Source: an uncultured Eubacteriales bacterium (GTDB lineage: Bacteria > Bacillota > Clostridia > Oscillospirales > Oscillospiraceae). From it: a stretch of 19,755 nt of DNA. Shown piece after piece: positions 14,305 to 19,755 of this stretch; the first letter of the stretch is position 1; every line of letters begins with the position of its first letter. The stretch lies in the NCBI GenBank assembly GCA_900549485.1, contig UROG01000043.1, positions 1-19,755 of the forward strand, given 5' to 3'. The position numbers were made by a program, and so were the translations under genes. The notes below the pieces were generated by a model. That model ran no database searches, had not been told where the DNA came from, and saw nothing but the letters and a program-made list of their open reading frames with translations.

Positions 14305-15009
14305 TCACTTTAAATTAAAATCTTTCTCGCCGGAGAGACCCTCTCTTGCGAGCATTGTATTCATGACCTGTATATCCGTTTCTATATCAAGAGCCTGATC
14401 CGCGAACAGCGAATCGAGACGTTTTTTGTATGCCTCGATGGCCGAGTCGAGCATTTCGTTTATGCTCTTCATGCTTTTGCCGAGGTTTTCGCCCTCGATT
14501 CCCTGAGCGCTCATTCTGTCATAGGCGTTGAGAAGCTTAATGGTCGTAGGCAGATAATAGCTCATGAATTTCTTTATCTGCGGGATATCGGACGGGTCCT
14601 CTATCGCATCCTGCATTATCTTATCGGTTATGCGCATTATCTCGTTTATCTTGCCTCTGACCTCGGCGTCCTTTATGGACATATATAGCCTGCCCATTTC
14701 ACTGAGCGCACGGTTGCCCTCTTCGATTATGGGGTCGATCTCCGGACCGTAGCTTTTTTTCGCAGGCGCGGCTTTCTTTACCGGCTCAGCCTTTTCGGCG
14801 GGGGACTCCGCGGCTTTTTCCTGCGGCTCCTCCTGCGCGTATTTTTTTGCGGAAACAAGACCGGCAAGATATGAGGCAAAGCTGCTCAGCGCGAGGATCA
14901 GGGCAAGCCCCCATCCGCGGAACACGGGGAATATAACTGACAGCAGCGCCCATGTCGCCGCAAAGGTATATATTGAGCTTGTGCGGCTGCGCCTTCTTTT
15001 ATTTTTCAC
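14305..15009 (-). CDS. xpaC: XpaC-family membrane protein
   Basis: A 234-residue protein with two N-terminal membrane segments (about residues 13-29 and 32-52), a Lys/Glu/Ala/Pro-rich linker (about 58-86), and a helical cytosolic domain. It resembles the XpaC family, named for 5-bromo-4-chloroindolyl phosphate hydrolysis; no phosphatase catalytic motif is visible, and the name should not be read as an activity. Recognition rests partly on its position directly before telA, as in Bacillus. The start is GTG at 15009, nine bases after GGAGAG. It is the first gene of the minus-strand run and has its own strong promoter at 15040-15068. Confidence 0.75.
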   Translation of the reverse strand: MKNKRRRSRTSSIYTFAATWALLSVIFPVFRGWGLALILALSSFASYLAGLVSAKKYAQEEPQEKAAESPAEKAEPVKKAAPAKKSYGPEIDPIIEEGNRALSEMGRLYMSIKDAEVRGKINEIMRITDKIMQDAIEDPSDIPQIKKFMSYYLPTTIKLLNAYDRMSAQGIEGENLGKSMKSINEMLDSAIEAYKKRLDSLFADQALDIETDIQVMNTMLAREGLSGEKDFNLK

Positions 15010-15039
15010 TTATGCTCACTCTCCAAATCTTAATGATTT

Positions 15040-15068
15040 ATTGTACTTCCAAATAATCTTGCAGTCAA
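15040..15068 (-). promoter_or_regulatory. Sigma-A promoter of the xpaC-telA run
   Basis: On the minus strand TTGACT (15063-15068) and TACAAT (15040-15045) are 17 bases apart, each one mismatch from consensus. It is the only strong promoter I see for the six genes down to trxA. Its -35 lies five bases from the -35 of the divergent rpe promoter. Confidence 0.75.
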
Positions 15069-15073
15069 GAGTA

Positions 15074-15103
15074 TTGCAAATCAAATATGAGTTGTAGTAT
15101 AAT
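15074..15103 (+). promoter_or_regulatory. Sigma-A promoter of rpe
   Basis: TTGCAA (15074-15079) and a perfect TATAAT (15098-15103) are 18 bases apart. The leader to the rpe ATG is about 90 bases and contains two GC-rich hairpins. Confidence 0.65.
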
Positions 15104-15119
15104 AAACTGGATTGGTAAA

Positions 15120-15153
15120 CCGCGCCGGTTTTGCGCGGAGGCAGCGGCGCTGC
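15120..15153 (+). other. Two GC-rich hairpins in the rpe leader
   Basis: CCGCGC (15120-15125) pairs with GCGCGG (15133-15138) around a 7-base loop, and GCAGC (15141-15145) pairs with GCTGC (15149-15153) around GGC. They lie near the 5' end of the predicted mRNA, where they could protect it from decay. No T-run or known riboswitch pattern follows. Confidence 0.4.
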
Positions 15154-15201
15154 GGACTTATCGGAATTTTGGCGCAATGCGGAAGAACGCAAGGAGAAAC
15201 T

Positions 15202-15858
15202 ATGGTTAAAATTTCACCGTCGATACTGTCAGCGGATTTTGCCCGCCTCGGCGCGGAGGTCGAGGATGTCAGACGTGCAGGTGCGGACTATGTGCATGTC
15301 GATGTGATGGACGGGCATTTCGTGCCGAATATTTCTATCGGCGTTCCGGTCGTCAGATCCCTGAGAAAAGCGACGGATATGTTTCTCGACGTACATCTTA
15401 TGATAACCGAGCCGATAAAATATGTCAGGCAGTTCTGCGAAGCGGGAGCCGATCTCGTAAATGTCCATCTCGAAGCGGACAGCGCGGAAAATATCCTTGC
15501 GGCGATAAAGCTTATACACGGCTGCGGCAAGAAGGCCGGCGTTACCCTTAAACCCGGAACGCCTGCGGATGCCGTGCTGCCGTATCTGGGACTTGTTGAT
15601 TTAGTGCTTATTATGACGGTCGAACCGGGTTTCGGCGGACAGAGCTTTATGTATGACCAGCTTGATAAGATAAAAACGGTCAGAAAATATATTGACGAGC
15701 GGCATATGAGCTGTGAGCTGGAGTGCGACGGCGGGATTGACCCGGAGACGGCGCCGTATGCGATCGAAAGCGGATGCGACGTGCTTGTTGCCGGAAGCGC
15801 CGTGTTCGGCAAGGCGGACAGAGCCGCCGCGATAAAAGCCTTGAGAAGCGGCAAGTAA
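15202..15858 (+). CDS. rpe: Ribulose-phosphate 3-epimerase
   Basis: This enzyme interconverts ribulose 5-phosphate and xylulose 5-phosphate in the pentose phosphate pathway. It is a 218-residue TIM barrel, the normal length. Visible metal and catalytic residues are His32 and Asp34 in YVHVDVMDGHFVPN, His65 in DVHLM, and Asp176 in CDGGI; the flexible phosphate loop is MTVEPGFGGQ (139-148). Ser7 lies in ISPSILSADF. The ATG at 15202 has AAGGAG five bases upstream; the longer in-frame version from 15112 runs through the leader hairpins. recR follows after 32 bases and is probably co-transcribed. Confidence 0.97.
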   Translation: MVKISPSILSADFARLGAEVEDVRRAGADYVHVDVMDGHFVPNISIGVPVVRSLRKATDMFLDVHLMITEPIKYVRQFCEAGADLVNVHLEADSAENILAAIKLIHGCGKKAGVTLKPGTPADAVLPYLGLVDLVLIMTVEPGFGGQSFMYDQLDKIKTVRKYIDERHMSCELECDGGIDPETAPYAIESGCDVLVAGSAVFGKADRAAAIKALRSGK

Positions 15859-15890
15859 GTAATAAAACTTGATCAGGATAGAGTATAAGT

Positions 15891-16490
15891 ATGTCTTTTT
15901 TCCCTCCCTCTCTTGAAAATCTGATAGATAAATTTGCCTCCCTTCCCGGGGTCGGGAGAAAAAGCGCCCAGCGCCTGGCGTTTCACGTCCTATCACTGCC
16001 GGACAGTGAAGCGCGCGCTTTTGCCGAGGCGATTACGGCGGCGAAGACGAGTGTGAAGTGCTGCAAAATATGCCAGAATTTTACGGAGAGTGAAATTTGC
16101 CCGATCTGTGCGTCGGACAGAAGGGACAGATCCGTTATCTGCGTCGTATCCGAGCCGAGGGATGTGCTGAGTATTGAGCGGGGCAGGGAGTATAACGGGA
16201 CGTACCATGTGCTTCACGGCGTGCTTTCGCCGATGAACCATATCGGGCCTGACGATATCCGGATAAAGGAACTGCTGCATCGGGCGGCGGACAGCGGCAC
16301 GGAGGAGGTCATCATGGCGACGAACCCCGATACCGAGGGGGAAGCGACGGCCATGTATATCTCACGTCTTCTCAAGCCGTTCAATATTAAGGTCACAAGG
16401 CTTGCCTACGGCATACCTGTCGGTTCAAATCTTGAGTTCGCGGACGACGCGACGCTCAACCGCGCCATAGAAGGGCGCACGGAAATGTAA
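15891..16490 (+). CDS. recR: Recombination mediator RecR
   Basis: A 199-residue DNA-binding protein of the RecFOR pathway, which helps load RecA at single-strand gaps. Domains in order: helix-hairpin-helix at residues 18-34 (LPGVGRKSAQRLAFHVL), a four-cysteine zinc motif at Cys58, Cys61, Cys70 and Cys73, a Toprim domain starting at about residue 81 (ICVVSEPRD) with TNPDTEGEATA at 144-154, and the C-terminal YGIPVGSNLEFADDATL block. The ATG at 15891 lacks a good ribosome site (AGGA lies about 14 bases away), which suggests coupling to rpe or low expression. In many bacteria recR follows dnaX and ybaB; here it follows rpe. Confidence 0.97.
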   Translation: MSFFPPSLENLIDKFASLPGVGRKSAQRLAFHVLSLPDSEARAFAEAITAAKTSVKCCKICQNFTESEICPICASDRRDRSVICVVSEPRDVLSIERGREYNGTYHVLHGVLSPMNHIGPDDIRIKELLHRAADSGTEEVIMATNPDTEGEATAMYISRLLKPFNIKVTRLAYGIPVGSNLEFADDATLNRAIEGRTEM

Positions 16491-16672
16491 GCAAAGCTGC
16501 GGCTTTGTATTGCCTGTCGTAAATATCGGAGGGATTATAATATCCTCCGTTAACGGTTATAATCTGTATAAGCAACCGTCGCGGTTATGGTTTCCGCTTG
16601 CTTGTACATACAGGGGCAGAGCATATCTGCCCCGGTGTTTTGTACCCGGAATTTGTTGAAAAGGAGAAGATA
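16491..16672 (+). other. Structured recR-rnj intergenic / RNase J leader
   Basis: This 182-base gap holds four stem candidates: CAAAGC/GCTTTG (16492-16507), CGGAGG/CCTCCG (16527-16549), AACCG/CGGTT (16574-16586) and an 8-bp GGGGCAGA/TCTGCCCC hairpin (16613-16633), flanked by further pairing GTACA/TGTAC. ACGGTT at 16553-16558 can also pair with AACCGT at 16574-16579, excluding the third stem. TATAAT occurs at 16536-16541 and 16558-16563, both with poor -35 boxes. Whether rnj has its own promoter is unclear. Confidence 0.5.
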
Positions 16673-18331
16673 ATGGTAACAAAACTGAAAATAATTCCTC
16701 TTGGCGGTCTCGGTGAGATCGGCAAGAACATGACCGCATATGAATTTGGCGGCGATATAATAATAGTGGACTGCGGTATGGGCTTCCCTGATGAGGATAT
16801 GTACGGCGTGGACATCGTTCTGCCCGATATAAGCTATCTGAGAGTCAATGCCGAAAAAATAAGAGGGCTTATCCTCACGCACGGACACGAGGATCACATA
16901 GGCGCCGTCCCGTACGTCCTGCGGGAGCTGAATATACCCATTTACACTATGCCGCTTACAGCGGCGTTGGTCGAGCTGAAGCTTGAAGAGCACGATCTGC
17001 TTTATAATACGCAGATATTTACGAAAAAGGTCGGATCGGTGTTCAGACTCGGCAGCTTTACGATAGAATTCATCCATGTAAACCACAGCATTCCCGATGC
17101 TGTTGCCCTTGCCATAACCACCTCTCTCGGCACGATAATCCATACGGGCGACTTCAAGATCGACGTTACGCCGGTCGCGGAGGGGATGATCGATCTTGCA
17201 CGTCTCGGTCAGCTTGGCAATGAGGGCGTGCTTGCTCTGCTGAGCGACTCCACTAATGTTGAGAAGCCCGGCCATTCCGCGTCGGAGCGCAAGGTGGGGG
17301 AATCGTTTGATAAGCTCTTCATGGGCTGCGACAAGAGGATCATAATCACGACTTTTGCCTCAAATGTGCACCGGCTCCAGCAGATAATCAATGTCGCGTC
17401 CAAGTACGGGCGCAAGGTTGCGATAACCGGGCGCAGCATGGAAAATGTTCTCAAGGTCGCTTCCGTGCTTTCGTATATGAATATTCCCGACGATGTGATG
17501 GTCGATCTTGATAAGGTGAACAAGCTCCCGCATAACAAGACCGTCATTATATCCACCGGCAGTCAGGGCGAGGCGATGTCAGCGCTGTACCGCATGGCGT
17601 TTTCCGAGCATAAGCAGATAAAAATAGACGCCGGGGACAGGGTCATTATTTCGGCCTCCGCCATTCCCGGCAACGAAAATACCATAAGCCGTGTTATTGA
17701 TGAGCTTTTCCATAAGGGCGCGGAGGTCATATACGACAGGAATACGGAGCTGCACGTATCCGGCCACGCTTCACAGGAAGAGCAGAAGATGATGCTTGCC
17801 CTTGTAAAGCCGAAGTTCTTTATACCCGTACACGGCGAGTACCGTATGCTCATAAAGCATGCCGAGCTTGGCCGGCAGATGGGCATTGCCCCGAAAAATA
17901 TCGTGATCGCAGAGAACGGAAAGGTCATCGAGATAACGAAGAAAGCGATCCGCTGTGAGGAGAGCGTCACGGCAGGAGCGGTGCTTGTTGACGGAAGCGG
18001 CGTCGGCGAGGTGGGCAGCGTTGTCATGCGCGACAGACACCGTCTTGCCGAGGACGGTATGGTCGTCGTTGTGATGCCGTTCTCCTCCGAAACGAAAACG
18101 CTTATCGCCAAGCCGGAGATCGTCACAAGAGGGTTTATATACGTCAAGGAGGCGGAAGAGCTTATGGAGGAGCTTATGCGTGTCACGTATGAGACCGTTG
18201 CGGCCTGTGAGACGCAGAAAATAACGGATTATGCGGCGATAAAGGGCAAGGTCAAGAGTAGCGTCTCCGGTTATCTCTACAAGAATACCCGCAGAAGCCC
18301 GATGATCCTGCCGGTAATAACGGAAGTATAA
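16673..18331 (+). CDS. rnjA: Ribonuclease J
   Basis: A metallo-beta-lactamase-fold RNase with 5'-to-3' exonuclease and endonuclease activity, central to mRNA decay and rRNA maturation in Firmicutes. The 552-residue length is that of RNase J. The zinc site HGHEDH covers His70, His72, Asp74 and His75, completed by His138 (VNHSIPDA) and Asp160 (HTGDFK). The beta-CASP part includes SGHASQEEQ and the phosphate/metal-proximal PVHGEYRML. The C-terminal domain runs from about residue 450. The ATG at 16673 has AAGGAG six bases upstream. The next gene starts four bases after the stop. RNase J1 versus J2 type is not settled; the complete metal set favours the active, J1-like form. Confidence 0.95.
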   Translation: MVTKLKIIPLGGLGEIGKNMTAYEFGGDIIIVDCGMGFPDEDMYGVDIVLPDISYLRVNAEKIRGLILTHGHEDHIGAVPYVLRELNIPIYTMPLTAALVELKLEEHDLLYNTQIFTKKVGSVFRLGSFTIEFIHVNHSIPDAVALAITTSLGTIIHTGDFKIDVTPVAEGMIDLARLGQLGNEGVLALLSDSTNVEKPGHSASERKVGESFDKLFMGCDKRIIITTFASNVHRLQQIINVASKYGRKVAITGRSMENVLKVASVLSYMNIPDDVMVDLDKVNKLPHNKTVIISTGSQGEAMSALYRMAFSEHKQIKIDAGDRVIISASAIPGNENTISRVIDELFHKGAEVIYDRNTELHVSGHASQEEQKMMLALVKPKFFIPVHGEYRMLIKHAELGRQMGIAPKNIVIAENGKVIEITKKAIRCEESVTAGAVLVDGSGVGEVGSVVMRDRHRLAEDGMVVVVMPFSSETKTLIAKPEIVTRGFIYVKEAEELMEELMRVTYETVAACETQKITDYAAIKGKVKSSVSGYLYKNTRRSPMILPVITEV

Positions 18332-18335
18332 GCTT

Positions 18336-18668
18336 ATGAATATCCAGATATTCGGCAAGTCCAAATGCTTTGACACAAAGAAAGCGGAGCGTTATTTCAA
18401 AGAGCGCCGGATAAAATATCAGTATGTCGATATCCTTAAATACGGTATGAGCCGGGGAGAACTCAACTCCGTCAAAAATGCCGTGGGGCTTGAGGCGATG
18501 ATAAACAAGAATGATGAGGACTACCCGCTCATCCGATATCTTGCCTCAGACGGCGCAAAGCTTGATAAGCTCTATGAGCAGCCGTATCTTATTGCGACCC
18601 CCATCGTCAGGAACGGTAAAGCCGCAACCGTCGGCTACTGCCCGGACGAATGGAAAAAATGGGAATAA
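18336..18668 (+). CDS. ArsC/Spx-fold thioredoxin-like protein
   Basis: A 110-residue cytosolic protein of the arsenate-reductase family (ArsC/YffB/Spx fold). The N-terminal redox Cys is Cys11 in GKSKCFDTKKAERYF, a single-cysteine arrangement unlike the CxxC of Spx; the conserved proline segment is ATPIVRNGK. Arsenate reduction is not implied: no ars gene is near, and the arginines of the arsenate site are not clearly present. The start is four bases after the RNase J stop, with GGAAG nine bases upstream inside the RNase J gene, so the two are co-translated. A stable hairpin follows at 18676-18712. Confidence 0.8.
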   Translation: MNIQIFGKSKCFDTKKAERYFKERRIKYQYVDILKYGMSRGELNSVKNAVGLEAMINKNDEDYPLIRYLASDGAKLDKLYEQPYLIATPIVRNGKAATVGYCPDEWKKWE

Positions 18669-18675
18669 AACACAC

Positions 18676-18712
18676 TTTCAGGCAGCACCCAAATTATCGG
18701 TGCTGCCTGAAA
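18676..18712. terminator. 14-bp hairpin after the ArsC-like gene
   Basis: TTTCAGGCAGCACC (18676-18689) pairs with GGTGCTGCCTGAAA (18699-18712) around a 9-base loop. On the plus strand A residues follow rather than T, so it is not a textbook terminator for the upstream gene; it may still end or stabilise the message. A self-complementary AAACCGGTTT lies at 18726-18735. Confidence 0.5.
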
Positions 18713-18756
18713 AAATATGGAACCGAAACCGGTTTAATTCGTCGTATAGTCAATGG

Positions 18757-18785
18757 CTGTCATAACGGCACGAATTTTGTATAGT
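18757..18785 (+). promoter_or_regulatory. Possible promoter of the YdcF-family gene
   Basis: CTGTCA (18757-18762, 4 of 6 matches) and TATAGT (18780-18785, 5 of 6) are 17 bases apart. The leader to the ATG at 18813 would be about 20 bases. It is a moderate match, but the upstream hairpin makes a separate promoter plausible. Confidence 0.4.
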
Positions 18786-18812
18786 TTTTCAGATTCAGAC
18801 AGAAAGGGAAAA

Positions 18813-19592
18813 ATGAAGCACAGTAAAATATTCAATGTCCTGTTTCTTTTGCTCGGCCTCCTGTGCATCTGGTATTATATCGGCATGGGACTTGCCGTCC
18901 GGTTCGGGCAGTCGCTGCTGTGGGTGTGGCCGGTCGTCGGCGTACTGTGTATAGTGCGCTTCGCAGCGGTTGCAAGGAGCATCCGCACAGGCAAGCCACT
19001 GCCGTTTTCGAAAAAAACGGTCAGGACGTTCCGTATTTTGACCTGCCTGGCGCTTACCGTATTTTTTGCCGGTGAGGCGGTCATATGTACAGGCGCGTTT
19101 GAAAAGCCCGAAGAGGGGCTTGACTGCATAATCGTTCTGGGCGCAAAGGTAAACGGCACAAAGCCAAGCGGCGCGCTTACGCAGAGAATATGGGCGGCGG
19201 CTGACTATCTTAACGGCAATCCCGACTGTGTGTGCATTGCCTCCGGCGGTCAGGGCGACGATGAGGGGATAAGCGAGGCGCAATGTATAAAGGAAAATCT
19301 TGTCGCCCTCGGCATTGATGAGTCGAGAATAATCCTTGAGGACAGAGCGACGGATACACGGACAAATATTGTTTACAGCCTTGCTCTCGCGCCTGAGGGA
19401 AGCAAAAAAATCGGTCTTGTCACAAACGACTTTCACATTTTCCGCGCTCTTGCGACGGCACGGAAGGTTTCGGAGCTTGAGTTTTCCGGCATCCCTGCCG
19501 CTTCATCGGCATATGGGTTCATCCATTATGCCATGAGAGAATTTTTTGCGGTAGGCGGGGGACTTCTTAAGGGCGAGCTTAAGATCATTTGA
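18813..19592 (+). CDS. YdcF/SanA-family (DUF218) membrane protein
   Basis: A 259-residue protein with three predicted membrane segments (about residues 6-29, 34-54 and 72-93), followed by a DUF218 domain. The domain begins DCIIVLGAKVNGTKPSGAL and has the family blocks RIWAAADYL, IASGGQGDDEGISEA, DRATDTRTNIVYS and VTNDFHIFRA. Members of this family are tied to envelope barrier function and vancomycin exclusion (SanA) or undecaprenyl-linked metabolism, but the activity is unproven. The ATG at 18813 has AAAGGG four bases upstream; the version starting 20 codons earlier would overlap the promoter. It is probably monocistronic, with a hairpin at 19645-19695. Confidence 0.9.
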   Translation: MKHSKIFNVLFLLLGLLCIWYYIGMGLAVRFGQSLLWVWPVVGVLCIVRFAAVARSIRTGKPLPFSKKTVRTFRILTCLALTVFFAGEAVICTGAFEKPEEGLDCIIVLGAKVNGTKPSGALTQRIWAAADYLNGNPDCVCIASGGQGDDEGISEAQCIKENLVALGIDESRIILEDRATDTRTNIVYSLALAPEGSKKIGLVTNDFHIFRALATARKVSELEFSGIPAASSAYGFIHYAMREFFAVGGGLLKGELKII

Positions 19593-19644
19593 GAGGGGAC
19601 TGCCCGAAGGCGTTTTTGCCCATGCAGGCTTTTCACACCGTAAA

Positions 19645-19695
19645 AAGCAAATACCGTTCCGTTTCTGCATGACAAAAACGGAACGGTATTTGCTT
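19645..19695. terminator. 20-bp perfect hairpin after the YdcF-family gene
   Basis: Positions 19645-19664 pair without mismatch with 19676-19695 around an 11-base loop. Rightward only TTGATTT follows; leftward the stem runs into TTTTTAC. It probably acts as a bidirectional terminator between this gene and a convergent gene beyond the window. Confidence 0.65.
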
Positions 19696-19718
19696 GATTT
19701 AAGGTTCTATAATAAATG

Positions 19719-19755
19719 TTGGGGTGGACGCTCGTAAAGAGAGGTCCACACCCAA
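19719..19755. repeat. Inverted repeat running into the window edge
   Basis: TTGGGGTGGAC (19719-19729) pairs with GTCCACACCCAA (19744-19755) apart from one bulged base; the loop is 14 bases. The right arm ends exactly at the last base, so its true extent is unknown. It could be a further terminator or the edge of a repeated element. Confidence 0.45.

Noticed and set aside
13092..15009. Tellurite-resistance ter island
   Set aside because: Only xpaC and telA are present; no TerC, TerD-type or other ter genes occur in the window.
18336..18668. Arsenate resistance determinant
   Set aside because: Only the ArsC fold is present, with no arsR, arsB or acr3 nearby, and such proteins are widespread without any arsenic role.

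Overview
The window looks like a chromosomal segment of a Gram-positive, anaerobic Clostridia-type bacterium (Oscillospiraceae/Ruminococcaceae-like, an inference). The signs are strong AGGAGG-type ribosome sites, clean sigma-A promoters (TTGACA-17-TATAAT class), an RNase J, an XpaC/TelA pair, a carbohydrate ABC transporter without its own ATPase, and mid-range GC. I see no tRNA, rRNA, CRISPR array, insertion sequence or phage gene.

Layout. (1) 1-301 is non-coding: an outward-facing promoter with a palindrome at the left edge, then hairpins ending the first gene. (2) 302-1234 (-) is a solitary phosphate acyltransferase (Ptb/Pta family), divergent from glnS (1506-3191, +), with good promoters for both. 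(3) 3261-10639 is a self-contained accessory module bounded by hairpin terminators at 3203-3237 and 10685-10720. A leftward operon carries a sugar-type solute-binding protein, permease A, two tandem paralogous FAD-dependent oxidoreductases, then permease B. A divergent AraC-family regulator (9743-10639, +) sits beside it. The operon promoter carries two 19-bp direct repeats 33 bp apart whose proximal copy overlaps the -35, as expected for an AraC-type activator. (4) 10735-15009 (-) is a probable six-gene unit: XpaC, TelA, LemA-like, TPM-domain membrane protein with an Arg/Gly tail, YbaK-type tRNA deacylase, thioredoxin. (5) 15202-18668 (+) is housekeeping: rpe, recR, RNase J and an ArsC/Spx-fold protein. 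(6) 18813-19592 (+) is a YdcF/DUF218 membrane protein, followed by a 20-bp perfect hairpin and a second, imperfect one at the window edge.

How it works together. The most distinctive part is module 3. The regulator probably senses a small molecule through a cupin-like domain and switches on import of a carbohydrate-like or polyol-like solute, which the two flavoproteins would oxidise or reduce in the cytosol. Substrate and reaction are not identifiable from sequence. Both permease genes lie in the same operon but are separated by the enzymes, and no ATPase is present, so a shared ATPase from elsewhere is expected. Module 4 resembles the XpaC-TelA and LemA-TPM pairs that recur in Firmicutes near envelope-stress functions, here joined in one run with redox and translation-quality genes.
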